Of a DNA stretch of 64,000 nt, positions 33,621 through 42,023 are shown piece after piece. Position numbers and translations under genes: made by a program. Numbering within the stretch: the stretch's first letter is position 1; each line of letters begins with the position of its first letter. The stretch is from positions 153,602 through 217,601 of the forward strand of contig NZ_SWCM01000011.1 in the NCBI RefSeq assembly GCF_005116645.1. Reading direction: 5' to 3'. The notes beneath the pieces are model-generated. The model searched no databases and was not told the origin of the DNA. It saw only the letters and a list, made by a program, of their open reading frames with translations. The DNA is from Desulfopila sp. IMCC35006 (GTDB taxonomy: Bacteria; Desulfobacterota; Desulfobulbia; Desulfobulbales; Desulfocapsaceae).

Positions 33621-34652
33621 ATGCCTGTCGTCAATTATACACAGTACTGTCACATGCTCGATAACGCCAAACAGAACAAGTTTGCCTATCCGGCGATTAA
33701 TATTTCGTCCAGTGAGACTATCAACGCGGCTCTGCTTGCATTTAAAGAGGCGAACTCAGACGGCATCATTCAGGTTTCGACCGGCGGCGCCAAATTTGCA
33801 TCGGGTCTGGGAATCGGTTCAATGGTCAAGGGTGCTATTGGTCTTGCCGTCTACACCCATTTGATGGCGGAGGAGTATGACGTGAATATTGCTCTGCACA
33901 CCGATCATTGTCACCCTGAATATGTCGAAAGTTTTCTGCTGCCGCTGGTGGAAGAGACCAGAAAACGCCGTGCTGCCGGTCAGCCGAACCTTTTCAGTTC
34001 GCATATGTACGATGGCTCGGCTCTGCCGATGCAGGAAAATATCGCCCAGTCCAAACGGATTATGGCCGCCTGTGTCGCCAACGAGCTTATTCTGGAAATT
34101 GAGACCGGTGTTGTCGGAGGGGAGGAAGACGGCCATGATACCTCCGGTGTGGCGGCGGAAAAACTCTACACCACGCCGGAAGATATGGTCCTTGCGGCCA
34201 GAGAAATAGGTTCCATGGGGCGCTTTCTGCTGGCGGCGACCTTTGGCAATGTGCACGGCGTCTATAAACCGGGCAATGTCAAGCTCAAACCGTCCATTCT
34301 GCAGGACGGGCAGGCCGCGGTCGCCAGAGCACTCGGGGAAGACAGCCGCCTCGATCTGGTTTTTCATGGCGGATCGGGCTCGGAACTGCAGGATATCCAC
34401 GAATCTCTTCAGTACGGCGTCATAAAAATGAATGTCGATACTGATACGCAGTACGCCTATTCGCGGCCCATTGTTGATCATGTATTGAAAAATTATGATG
34501 GGATGCTGAAGATAGAAGGAGAGGTCGGCAACAAAAAAGTCTATGATCCGCGATCTTACGGCAAGAAGGCGGAACGCAATATGGCCGACCGTATCATGCA
34601 GGCCTGCGATGCGCTGCGGTCCACCGGTACTTCCCTGGGCAGAAACATATAA
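33621..34652 (+). CDS. fba: Class II fructose-bisphosphate aldolase
   Basis: The 343-aa product cleaves or forms fructose-1,6-bisphosphate in glycolysis and gluconeogenesis. Class II zinc features are present: LHTDHCHPEY (catalytic Asp and first Zn His), LEIETGVVGGEEDGHD (second metal region), TFGNVHGVYKPGNVKL (Zn His) and FHGGSGSE (phosphate and Zn binding). The length is normal for the long FbaA-like subtype. It follows GGGGGG-rich ribosome DNA. It stands apart from the fructose PTS operon 12 kb away, which itself lacks a visible 1-phosphofructokinase gene. Confidence 0.93.
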   Translation: MPVVNYTQYCHMLDNAKQNKFAYPAINISSSETINAALLAFKEANSDGIIQVSTGGAKFASGLGIGSMVKGAIGLAVYTHLMAEEYDVNIALHTDHCHPEYVESFLLPLVEETRKRRAAGQPNLFSSHMYDGSALPMQENIAQSKRIMAACVANELILEIETGVVGGEEDGHDTSGVAAEKLYTTPEDMVLAAREIGSMGRFLLAATFGNVHGVYKPGNVKLKPSILQDGQAAVARALGEDSRLDLVFHGGSGSELQDIHESLQYGVIKMNVDTDTQYAYSRPIVDHVLKNYDGMLKIEGEVGNKKVYDPRSYGKKAERNMADRIMQACDALRSTGTSLGRNI

Positions 34653-34800
34653 TCCGATGGTGCATGAATCAGAAACAGGGTGGCTGAGGGCTCTTTTTTT
34701 CTTCTCTCCACGCCGCAGACAATCCTGATTAACCGGAAAATTCAATATACAACCGCTTACCGGGCAGAAGCTTTGTTTGCTCCTCTTTGTTAGTTATCGT

Positions 34801-34830
34801 ATACCTATCCTCAATGGGGAGGATAGGTAT
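34801..34830 (+). promoter_or_regulatory. Perfect 12-bp hairpin in the dctP leader
   Basis: ATACCTATCCTC pairs perfectly with GAGGATAGGTAT around a 6-base loop (AATGGG). It ends 22 bases before the dctP start and just before its AGGAGG site. It may be a palindromic operator or a 5' mRNA stability hairpin. No T-tract follows, so it is not a terminator. Confidence 0.6.
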
Positions 34831-34852
34831 AACTCAACAACAGGAGGAAGCA

Positions 34853-35926
34853 ATGAAACTGGTTTACCGCATTTCGATCGCGATGATTGCACTCGCTCTG
34901 CTCGCTTCACCGGCTTTGGCTGCCAAAAAGGTACGATGGAAACTCGCCATGTCATGGTCTTCGACCCTCACTCCCTTTGCCACTGCACCCATTAATCTCG
35001 CCAAAATGGTCGAGGAAATGAGTGGCGGCAACTTCACCATTAAAGTGGAGGGGGCGGAAAAGCATAAGGCCGCACTGGGAATTCTCGATATGACCAAGGG
35101 CGGGCAATACCAGATGGGTCACAGTGCTTCCTATTATTGGAAAGGCAAAGATATTACGACCGTCTTCTACTGCACCGTGCCATTCGGGATGAACGCCGAT
35201 GAACAGAATGCCTGGTTTTATAAAGGCGGCGGGATGGAGCTGATGGAGAAAACCTACGCTAAATTTGATGTCCTGTCTTTTCCCGGTGGGAATACCGGGG
35301 TGCAGATGGGCGGTTGGTTCAGAAAAGAGATCAAATCACTGGACGACCTGAAAGGGCTGAAGATGCGTATTCCAGGGCTGGCCGGGGAAGTTTTTGCAAA
35401 ACTGGGCGTCAACGTCACGAATATCCCGCCTGGAGAATTGTATACTTCTCTTGATCGCGGCACCATCGATGCGCTTGAGTGGGTCGGTCCGGCCATGGAT
35501 ATCAAGATGGGTTTTCATAAGATTGCCCCATACTATTATACCGGCTGGCATGAACCGGCAACCGAGCTGCAGTTTCTTGTCAATAAAAAAGATTTTAACA
35601 AGCTGCCCCCGGAATATCAGACCATGCTCGTAACCGCCATGAAAGCGGTAACCGCCGACATGTTCATCGATAACTATGCCGGCAGTATCGATGCCTGGGC
35701 CCAGATGAAGACGGAGTTTCCGAATATCCAGGTGAAAACCTTCCCTAAAGAAGTACTCAAAGCGATGAAGAAGGCCTCCGACGAAATCAACGATGAATAT
35801 GCGGCCAAGGATCCGAGTTTTAAAGAAGTACTGGAATCCCAGCGGGCATACACCAAAAAAGCCAGAGCCTGGACTACTATCGGTGAATATAATTATATAA
35901 AAACCTTGCAGGAACTGGCAGAATAG
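34853..35926 (+). CDS. dctP: TRAP transporter substrate-binding protein (DctP, TakP-like)
   Basis: ATG 34853 follows GGAGGA and gives a clean signal peptide (ISIAMIALALLASPALAAKK); the earlier in-frame ATG at 34787 would spoil it. The mature protein is a periplasmic TRAP receptor. Segments GGWFRKEIKSLDDLKGLKMR and LDRGTIDALEWVGP contain the family's Arg and the hinge region. FHKIAPYYYTGWHEPATELQ resembles the TakP group that binds 2-oxo acids. It is followed by the two permease genes dctQ and dctM. Ligand assignment (alpha-keto acid or a related carboxylate) is inference. Confidence 0.88.
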   Translation: MKLVYRISIAMIALALLASPALAAKKVRWKLAMSWSSTLTPFATAPINLAKMVEEMSGGNFTIKVEGAEKHKAALGILDMTKGGQYQMGHSASYYWKGKDITTVFYCTVPFGMNADEQNAWFYKGGGMELMEKTYAKFDVLSFPGGNTGVQMGGWFRKEIKSLDDLKGLKMRIPGLAGEVFAKLGVNVTNIPPGELYTSLDRGTIDALEWVGPAMDIKMGFHKIAPYYYTGWHEPATELQFLVNKKDFNKLPPEYQTMLVTAMKAVTADMFIDNYAGSIDAWAQMKTEFPNIQVKTFPKEVLKAMKKASDEINDEYAAKDPSFKEVLESQRAYTKKARAWTTIGEYNYIKTLQELAE

Positions 35927-35956
35927 GTTTGTGAGTAAAATGATTTTCTAAAGGAT

Positions 35957-35995
35957 CCCTGTCCTGGCCGGTTGGTAGGAACTGGCTGGACAGGG
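35957..35995 (+). promoter_or_regulatory. Intercistronic hairpin between dctP and dctQ
   Basis: CCCTGTCC pairs with GGACAGGG, continued by an imperfect inner stem (TGGCCGGTT / AACTGGCT) around GGTAGG. No T-tract follows, so read-through into dctQ is expected. Such stem-loops often protect the upstream binding-protein message, giving more receptor than permease. Confidence 0.55.
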
Positions 35996-36021
35996 AAAAC
36001 ATATTACTGTGATCGATTACT

Positions 36022-36525
36022 ATGCTCGAAAAAATTGAAAAAATTATCGCCCGTACCGTCGATGGCGTTGGTATTTTCCTGGCTGTCGTCCTGCTTCTGC
36101 TGGTCCTGAACGTCGCCTTCGATGTGATGATGCGCTATCTCTTTCATGCAAGTTCCGTCGGCATGCAGGAAATGGAATGGCATCTTTTTTCGGTTGTTAT
36201 CCTCTTTGGCGTGGGCGTTGCCTTGCAGCATGAAGCGCATGTTCGAGTCGATTTTCTCTATGATTTGATGAGTCAGAAGACGAAAGCGCTGATCAATATC
36301 TGTGGTACGGTCCTTTTTCTGGTGCCGCTCAGTCTCCTTATTCTGTTTGGTTCGTTCGATTTTGTCGGCGATTCCTACTCCATTCAGGAGATTTCCGAAG
36401 ATCCTGGGGGGTTGCCGTACCGCTGGGTCGTCAAGAGCATGATCCCTATAGCCTTCGGCTTTCTTCTCTTTAGTGCAGTTGGGTACATCTTGAAAAATAT
36501 TAAGCAGATCAGGAGCGGAAAATGA
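36022..36525 (+). CDS. dctQ: TRAP transporter small permease (DctQ)
   Basis: The 167-aa protein has four predicted membrane helices (TVDGVGIFLAVVLLLLVLNV; LFSVVILFGVGVALQHEAHV; ALINICGTVLFLVPLSLLIL; SMIPIAFGFLLFSAVGYIL). It also has the DctQ signature with HEAHVRVDFLYDLMS. It forms the Na+-driven transport unit with DctM, whose start it overlaps by 4 bases. Start ATG 36022 has no strong ribosome site, which fits weaker expression than dctP. Confidence 0.88.
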   Translation: MLEKIEKIIARTVDGVGIFLAVVLLLLVLNVAFDVMMRYLFHASSVGMQEMEWHLFSVVILFGVGVALQHEAHVRVDFLYDLMSQKTKALINICGTVLFLVPLSLLILFGSFDFVGDSYSIQEISEDPGGLPYRWVVKSMIPIAFGFLLFSAVGYILKNIKQIRSGK

Positions 36526-37853
36526 CCGGTATAATAATGTTTTTCGCGGCTCTGGTCCTCCTTAGTGTCGGGTATCCTGTGGCCTTCACCTTCGGGGCCG
36601 TGGCGCTCTTTTTTGGAGCGATTGCGGCCTATATCGAGCTGATGCCCAACCCGGCATTCGTCATGGTTGCCGAAGAATTTTTCAGCATGTTTTCCATGAT
36701 GCCGTTCCGGATTTACTCTATTATGACCAACACCATCCTGATGGCTGTACCGCTCTTTATTCTGATGGGCATCATCCTGCAGAAATCGGAACTGGCGGAA
36801 AGGCTGCTCGAGTCAATGGGCATTCTGTTTGGCAAGGTCCGCGGTGGCCTGGCTATCAGCACCGTGCTGGTGGGCACATTGCTGGCTGCCTCAACCGGAG
36901 TGGTCGGGGCATCTGTCGTGGCGATGGGTGTCATCTCTCTGCCGGTTATGCTGAAATACGGCTATTCGAAAAAACTGGCCACCGGCACCATCTGCGCGGC
37001 TGGCACCCTCGGGCAGATCATCCCGCCGTCAATCGTACTGATCATTCTGGGGGATGTCTTTCAGCTGCCGGTGGGCGATCTGTTTAAGGCGGCTTTAGTG
37101 CCGGGTCTGGTCCTGGTTGGCTGCTATATCGTCTATATCGTCATTATCGCCTTAATCGATAAGAAAGTGGCGCCGGAGATTGTTGTTGCGGAAGAGGACA
37201 AGAAGGGGTCGATCGGGCGCGCTTTGCTGGCGATTTTACCGCCACTGACGCTGATAATTTTGGTCCTTGGCTCGATTTTCATCGGCATTGCTACCCCGAC
37301 TGAATCTGCGGCAGTGGGTGCCCTGGGGGCGATGGTTCTCGCCGCCATGTATCGTAAACTGACCTGGCAGATTGTTCTCGATTCGTCATTGCAGACCGCG
37401 CAGATCACCGCGATGGTGTTTGCCATTCTTATCGGGGCTACCGCTTTTTCCATGGTCTTTATCTATACCGGCGCCGATCTTATTGTCGAAGAATTTATGA
37501 TGGGGCTGCCCGGCGAAAAATGGGGCTTCATCATTCTCTCCATGGCCGCCATCATGCTGCTCGGCTTTTTTATCGACTTTATAGAGATTTCCTATATCGT
37601 CGTGCCGATTCTGCTGCCGATATCGCATGCTATCGGTTTAAATCCGATGTGGTTTGCTATTTTGATCGCGATGAATCTGCAAACTTCTTTTCTGACCCCT
37701 CCTTTTGGCTTTTCACTCTTTTACCTGAAAGGGGTCTGCCCTCCGGAGGTTCAGACCATTGATATTTACCGTGGCGTGGTGCCGTTTATCATCATTCAGA
37801 TGATGGTTCTGGCTTCCATTGTCGTGTTTCCCCATCTCTATGGTTTGTCCTGA
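36522..37853 (+). CDS. dctM: TRAP transporter large permease (DctM)
   Basis: The 443-aa protein has about 12 hydrophobic segments and typical DctM blocks: VPLFILMGIILQKSELAERL, GTLLAASTGVVGASVVAMGV, AAGTLGQIIPPSIVLIILGD and NLQTSFLTPPFGFSLFYLKG. The last holds the conserved TPPFG motif. It carries the substrate-translocating, sodium-coupled elevator. It completes the dctPQM operon, which is followed by a LytS/LytTR pair that may control it. Confidence 0.92.
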   Translation: MTGIIMFFAALVLLSVGYPVAFTFGAVALFFGAIAAYIELMPNPAFVMVAEEFFSMFSMMPFRIYSIMTNTILMAVPLFILMGIILQKSELAERLLESMGILFGKVRGGLAISTVLVGTLLAASTGVVGASVVAMGVISLPVMLKYGYSKKLATGTICAAGTLGQIIPPSIVLIILGDVFQLPVGDLFKAALVPGLVLVGCYIVYIVIIALIDKKVAPEIVVAEEDKKGSIGRALLAILPPLTLIILVLGSIFIGIATPTESAAVGALGAMVLAAMYRKLTWQIVLDSSLQTAQITAMVFAILIGATAFSMVFIYTGADLIVEEFMMGLPGEKWGFIILSMAAIMLLGFFIDFIEISYIVVPILLPISHAIGLNPMWFAILIAMNLQTSFLTPPFGFSLFYLKGVCPPEVQTIDIYRGVVPFIIIQMMVLASIVVFPHLYGLS

Positions 37854-38048
37854 GAGACGATCGCTGACGGATACAGACTCCGCTCGCGGCTGCTGTTTTC
37901 ACCCGAGCGGGGAGATCTTATGTGAAATATTTACTGAGCCATCCTGAAATGAGGCGTTCTGGATCCCATGGATTTCGTGCCGTCATTTTGTAAACTTGGC
38001 GGGCCGGGGTCTGATATTATGTAATGCGTTGTAATAATCGGGTATTGT

Positions 38049-39746
38049 ATGGATCTGCTGACATTTTCGCTGCATAATGTTTTTGCCCTGTTGCAGCAGA
38101 TGTCGGTTTTTCTGGTTATCGCCTATCTCTTTACCAAGTCGCCTTTTTTTCGTTCCTTTCATCTGCACACCCTGCATCCCCGGACGCAACTGCTGCTCTA
38201 CTTCATTTTTTCGTCTTTTTCCATTCTCGGTACCTACTTCGGTTTACCGATAAATGACGCTATAGCCAACACCCGGGCAATCGGTGCCACCCTGGCCGGA
38301 ATTATAGGCGGGCCGTTTCTTGGTGGTGCAGTGGGGCTTACCGCAGGCCTGCATCGCTTTTTTCTCGGTGGATTCACTGCCGCCTCCTGCGGTATCTCGA
38401 CCACGGTGGAAGGTATTATGGGCGGTCTGGTGCATGTTTATCTGGTGCGCCATTATCAGCAACACCGACTGCTCAGTCCCGCGGTTGCCTTTTTTACCAC
38501 CCTGGTAGCCGAGATAGTCCAGATGATCATTATCCTGTTGTTGTCGAAACCGTTTGATCAGGCCCTGGCACTGGTCCGGATAATTGCCCTGCCCATGATC
38601 CTGGCCAACAGTACCGGAGCGGCCATCTTTGTCAGTATTATCCGTGATCAGCGAAAAATGTATGACGACTTGAGCGTGTTTTTCTCTGCCAAGGCGCTGA
38701 AGATGGCGGAAAAGACCGTGTCGATTCTCAGCCTTGGCTTTAATATGACAACTGCACGGGAAGTCGCCCTGGTTATTCGGGAGCAGACCGGCGTCGGGGC
38801 GGTGGGAATTACCGATCGGGAGAAGGTCCTGGCCTTCGTCGGCGAGGGGAGTGACCATCACGTGGTTGGCCAGAAAATCAGTTCGTCCCAGACCAGAAAA
38901 GCTATCAGTGAAAACCGGATTGTCTACGCTGACGGCGGTGAGAAGAAATGGCGCTGCAACCTCTCCAGAGAATGCCCGCTCGGTTCCGTGCTCTGTGTAC
39001 CTCTGCGTGTTGATAATGAGTTGATCGGGACCATCAATCTCTTCGAACCGCAAAATAAACTTTTTCTGGTAACCAATAAAACATTAGGCGAAGGCATTAC
39101 CAAGCTGCTTTCCGATCAGATTCTCTACGCCCGCTATATTGAGCAGAAAACGCTTGTCACCACGGCAGAGTTGAAGATTGCCCAGGCGCAGATAAGTCCG
39201 CATTTTTTATTCAACGCGCTTAACACCATTATTGCCATTACCCGTAAGGACAGTGACCGGGCCAGAGATCTGCTCTTGCATCTTGCTAATTTTTTTCGTA
39301 AAAATCTCAAGCATACCAGAAGTCTTGCGACGCTTGAAGAGGAGCTTAATCATGTCCATTCCTATCTGGTCATTGAAAAAGCCAGATTTGAGGACCGTTT
39401 ACAGCTGGAGATGGATATCGATTCCGAACTGCTCGCTCTGAATTTGCCGGTTTTTACCCTGCAGCCGATCGTCGAAAACGCCATCAAGCACGGTATCTCC
39501 AATATGCTGGGGCAGGGAGTGATTCGCCTGTCGGTTGGTCGAGAATCAGGTCTGGTCCGTATCAGTGTCGAGGACAACGCCGGCAATTTTGCGCAAAGCA
39601 GCCGGAAAGGGGTGGGGATGAGTATAGTCGAAAAACGGATTAAAAATCTTTGCGGCGAGAAGCACGGCCTGGAGATATACTGTATCCCGCAGGTAAAAAC
39701 CATAATCTCCATAACGGTGCCGGAGGGAGGATGTAAAGAAACATGA
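38049..39746 (+). CDS. LytS/BtsS-type sensor histidine kinase
   Basis: The 565-aa kinase has an N-terminal 5TMR-LYT membrane domain (about residues 1-200, with GATLAGIIGGPFLGGAVGLT), a GAF-like region (about 230-350), and a His_kinase domain with phospho-acceptor His in AQISPHFLFNALNTI. The ATPase part has QPIVENAIKHGISN and GVGMSIVEKRI. BtsS-type relatives sense pyruvate. Here the gene lies behind a TakP-like TRAP operon, so sensing of an oxo acid that this transporter imports is a reasonable hypothesis. It overlaps the response-regulator gene by 4 bases. Confidence 0.9.
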   Translation: MDLLTFSLHNVFALLQQMSVFLVIAYLFTKSPFFRSFHLHTLHPRTQLLLYFIFSSFSILGTYFGLPINDAIANTRAIGATLAGIIGGPFLGGAVGLTAGLHRFFLGGFTAASCGISTTVEGIMGGLVHVYLVRHYQQHRLLSPAVAFFTTLVAEIVQMIIILLLSKPFDQALALVRIIALPMILANSTGAAIFVSIIRDQRKMYDDLSVFFSAKALKMAEKTVSILSLGFNMTTAREVALVIREQTGVGAVGITDREKVLAFVGEGSDHHVVGQKISSSQTRKAISENRIVYADGGEKKWRCNLSRECPLGSVLCVPLRVDNELIGTINLFEPQNKLFLVTNKTLGEGITKLLSDQILYARYIEQKTLVTTAELKIAQAQISPHFLFNALNTIIAITRKDSDRARDLLLHLANFFRKNLKHTRSLATLEEELNHVHSYLVIEKARFEDRLQLEMDIDSELLALNLPVFTLQPIVENAIKHGISNMLGQGVIRLSVGRESGLVRISVEDNAGNFAQSSRKGVGMSIVEKRIKNLCGEKHGLEIYCIPQVKTIISITVPEGGCKET

Positions 39747-40453
39747 TTCGTGCGCTGATTGTCGATGACGAGATCCATGCCCGGACAGAAATAGCCACAC
39801 TGCTGGCTGAAACCGGTGCTGTTGAGGTGGTCGGCTCCTGCGGCAACGGTATCGATGGTCTGAAGCTGGTCAACAAGCTTCGCCCCGAGGTGCTGTTTCT
39901 GGACATCCAGATGCCGGTCATCAACGGCTTTGAAATGCTCAATATGGTCAACCGGGAGATCATGCCCCATGTCGTCTTTGTCACCGCCTACGACCAGTAC
40001 TCCCTCAAAGCCTTTGAAGAAAAGACCCTCGACTATCTGCTGAAACCTGTGGATGGTGAAAGGTTGAAAAGGACCGTTGCCAAGTTACAGCAGACAATTG
40101 TCGAAAACAGAAGACCCGTCTATGAAACGGAGGAGATTGGCCGTATCCCCTGTATTCTCGGCAACCGGATACGATTGGTTTGTCTGAGTGAGGTTGTGTA
40201 CATTACGACCACTGTCGCCGGCGTTCATGTAACAACGATGGATGGCGAATATTTCACCGAAGTGACTCTCAAGGTTCTGGAAGAAAGAAGTCGACTCCTG
40301 CGCTGTCATAAACAGTTCCTGATAAATATGGATTATATCAAAGAAATTATTCTCCTTGATGGTGGCCTTGGCAGGATAGTCACCCGCATAGGTCAGGAAA
40401 TTCCGGTAAGCAGGCGCTATCTGAAGCTCATCAAGAAAAAACTGTTTATCTGA
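39743..40453 (+). CDS. LytTR-family response regulator
   Basis: The 236-aa protein has a receiver domain (IVDDEIHARTEIATLL, phospho-acceptor Asp54 in LFLDIQMPVINGFEM, switch Lys in YLLKPVDGERL). A C-terminal LytTR DNA-binding domain follows (about residues 135-236, with RCHKQFLINMDYIKEI and PVSRRYLKLIKKKL). It is the partner of the kinase encoded just upstream. LytTR proteins bind paired direct repeats near target promoters; the dctP leader is the natural candidate, but I could not define a convincing repeat there. Confidence 0.92.
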   Translation: MIRALIVDDEIHARTEIATLLAETGAVEVVGSCGNGIDGLKLVNKLRPEVLFLDIQMPVINGFEMLNMVNREIMPHVVFVTAYDQYSLKAFEEKTLDYLLKPVDGERLKRTVAKLQQTIVENRRPVYETEEIGRIPCILGNRIRLVCLSEVVYITTTVAGVHVTTMDGEYFTEVTLKVLEERSRLLRCHKQFLINMDYIKEIILLDGGLGRIVTRIGQEIPVSRRYLKLIKKKLFI

Positions 40454-40460
40454 TACCTTT

Positions 40461-40505
40461 CTCCGCTGCGAGGTTTCCGATTTCCTCGGTGGAGCACATT
40501 TTTTT
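40461..40505 (+). terminator. Probable intrinsic terminator of the kinase/regulator operon
   Basis: CTCCGCTGCGAGG and CCTCGGTGGAG form an imperfect GC-rich stem around a 10-base loop. A run of seven T residues follows four bases later. It begins 8 bases after the response-regulator stop. Confidence 0.6.
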
Positions 40506-40548
40506 CCCAGACCCTTCTCACCCCGTTATTCTTCGTCTTTACCAAATC

Positions 40549-40578
40549 TTGACATTGCCTTTATTCGCCCTTTACATC
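40549..40578 (+). promoter_or_regulatory. Possible sigma-70 promoter of the Met/Lys-rich secreted protein gene
   Basis: A perfect TTGACA at 40549-40554 is followed after 17-18 bases by a poor -10 (TTACAT or TACATC). It lies about 75 bases before the start of the next gene and after the terminator. The -35 is convincing, the -10 is not. Confidence 0.35.
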
Positions 40579-40651
40579 GAGTAGCTACTGTTGCAGGGAA
40601 GAGGAATTGGCCTCTTGATCAAGAAAAGCAAAATTTTGCGGAGGAAGGGCA

Positions 40652-40957
40652 ATGAAAATGGCAAAATTGGTATCGTTGGTTATGACTTTTGGCATGGTTT
40701 TCTTTTTTCTTCAGGGAACTACTTTTGCAGCTAACAGCTCCATGACCGGCGGGCAAAACGACAAGGTCCTGGCACCGATGATGAATGATGATGCTCCCAT
40801 GAAAATGACCACGAAAAAGATGGAAACGACGATGGATTCGGACATGGATAAGGAGATGAAAAGCGGTATGAAACAGCAGCAGGCAGATGCCATGAAAAAG
40901 CATAAAAAAGAGCAAATGAACACTCCAGTGAAGACTGGCAAGAAGATGATGGAATAG
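40652..40957 (+). CDS. Small exported Met/Lys-rich protein
   Basis: The 101-aa product has a signal peptide (KLVSLVMTFGMVFFFLQGTT, cut near FAA/NSS). The mature part is built mainly of Met, Lys, Asp and Gln (MKMTTKKMETTMDSDMDKEM, then MKSGMKQQQADAMKKHKKEQ). No Cys occurs. GGAGG precedes the start by 7 bases. I do not recognise the family. Met-rich periplasmic peptides can bind Cu(I) or Ag(I), or act as oxidant sinks, but low complexity makes any claim weak. Confidence 0.6.
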   Translation: MKMAKLVSLVMTFGMVFFFLQGTTFAANSSMTGGQNDKVLAPMMNDDAPMKMTTKKMETTMDSDMDKEMKSGMKQQQADAMKKHKKEQMNTPVKTGKKMME

Positions 40958-41065
40958 CATAAAAGTGCCAGGATCAACTTCTGAATATGTTTAAAACATC
41001 ATTGAGATGTACCCCCTCACGAATTTTCAGCACCGAATTCGAGAGGGGGGCCAGGCATTGAAATA

Positions 41066-41269
41066 TTAATGTGTTTCGTAGGCGACAAGCCTGACGCAAA
41101 GCTTTTTCTCCAGCTGTTGAATTTCGGCCAGTGTTGCTTCATCCAGATTGGATGCGGCCGGTGGAGTGTAGTAGGCCAGGAGTCTTTTGCCAATTTTTTG
41201 TTCCAGTTCAGTGATGGCCTTGACCTCTTTATCACTGAGATAATCCGCATAAGTGTGATCGAAATCCAT
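41066..41269 (-). CDS. Small acidic hypothetical protein with duplicated motif
   Basis: ATG 41269 is 6 bases from GGAGG; the in-frame ATG at 41275 touches that site and is unlikely. The 67-aa product contains two similar helical segments, ITELEQKIGKRLLAYYTP and IQQLEKKLCVRLVAYETH, so it looks like an internal duplication. I do not recognise it. Similar short 'LEQxxGKRLLAY' proteins occur beside metabolic genes in sulfate reducers as far as I recall, but function is unknown. Confidence 0.55.
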   Translation of the reverse strand: MDFDHTYADYLSDKEVKAITELEQKIGKRLLAYYTPPAASNLDEATLAEIQQLEKKLCVRLVAYETH

Positions 41270-41618
41270 TTCCATCCTCCTTGGTAGCTGGTTGTTTGGG
41301 TGGCTGTGCGGAATACTCACCACGCGATATTCAGCACAGATTGAAGGTATCTGAAAGTAAGAAAAAGGAAGTTTTTCACAGGAAAAAGTTTTTTACACCC
41401 AGTAAAAGCTAAGTCATCCTATCTGTAAAAGCAAGATTTTCACCAAACAGGTAAGCCGATGTACTGGTGAAACAGTGTATTCCCTGTGGCAGAGAAACAA
41501 CTGTTGCAGAAATTATTGTTGTTTATTTGCCATTCTTTGTGTAGAGGAGTATGGCGATTGGCGGACGAGTGGCATCCCGCCTTATAAATTATCCCTCACT
41601 TTTACGATGCAGGTGGTT
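41270..41618. other. Intergenic region between divergent small gene and queD
   Basis: About 350 bases. I see no convincing gene, terminator or riboswitch. A preQ1 riboswitch was looked for because the queuosine operon follows, but no preQ1-I aptamer pattern was found by eye. An open frame continuing queD upstream to 41475 has no ribosome site and is not expected to be coding. Confidence 0.4.
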
Positions 41619-42023
41619 ATGATTTCCATTACCAAAGAATTTACCTTTGATGCAGCCCACAGGCTTTATCGAAAAGACCTTTCACCAGAACAAAACCAGA
41701 AGATTTTCGGCAAATGCTGCAAAATCCATGGCCATACCTATCTTCTGCGTATCACCGTTTCCGGATCCATCGATGAAAGTGGTATGATCATCCATTTTTC
41801 ACAGCTGAAAGACATCGTCCGCGAACTTGTGATCGACAGATATGATCACACCATGCTCAACGAGTTGCCTGAATACCAGATTACCCCGCCGACCGCCGAG
41901 ATTATGGCCGGGCATATCTTTACGATTCTTGACAAAAGACTTGAGTCGCAAAAGATTGCCCTCTGTGCGGTCGTCCTCTATGAGACACCGACATCCTGGG
42001 CAACGGTAACCGCCAATGCTTGA
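41619..42023 (+). CDS. queD: 6-carboxytetrahydropterin synthase (QueD)
   Basis: The 134-aa enzyme converts dihydroneopterin triphosphate to 6-carboxy-tetrahydropterin, the first committed step to preQ0. Zinc-binding His residues are seen in FTFDAAHRL and CKIHGHTYLL, with catalytic Cys in GKCCKIHGH. Later motifs are YDHTMLNEL and ETPTSWATVTA. I chose ATG 41619 (AGGTGG just upstream), which gives the normal N-terminus MISITKEFTFDAAH; longer frames to 41475 or 41607 exist. It overlaps queE by 8 bases. Confidence 0.9.
   Translation: MISITKEFTFDAAHRLYRKDLSPEQNQKIFGKCCKIHGHTYLLRITVSGSIDESGMIIHFSQLKDIVRELVIDRYDHTMLNELPEYQITPPTAEIMAGHIFTILDKRLESQKIALCAVVLYETPTSWATVTANA

Noticed and set aside
37878..37914. 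Terminator after dctM
   Set aside because: A GC-rich imperfect stem (CTCCGCTCG / CGAGCGGGGAG) exists but has mismatches and no T-tract.
41300..41618. preQ1 riboswitch before queD
   Set aside because: No preQ1-I or preQ1-II aptamer pattern could be recognised by eye; a covariance search would be needed.
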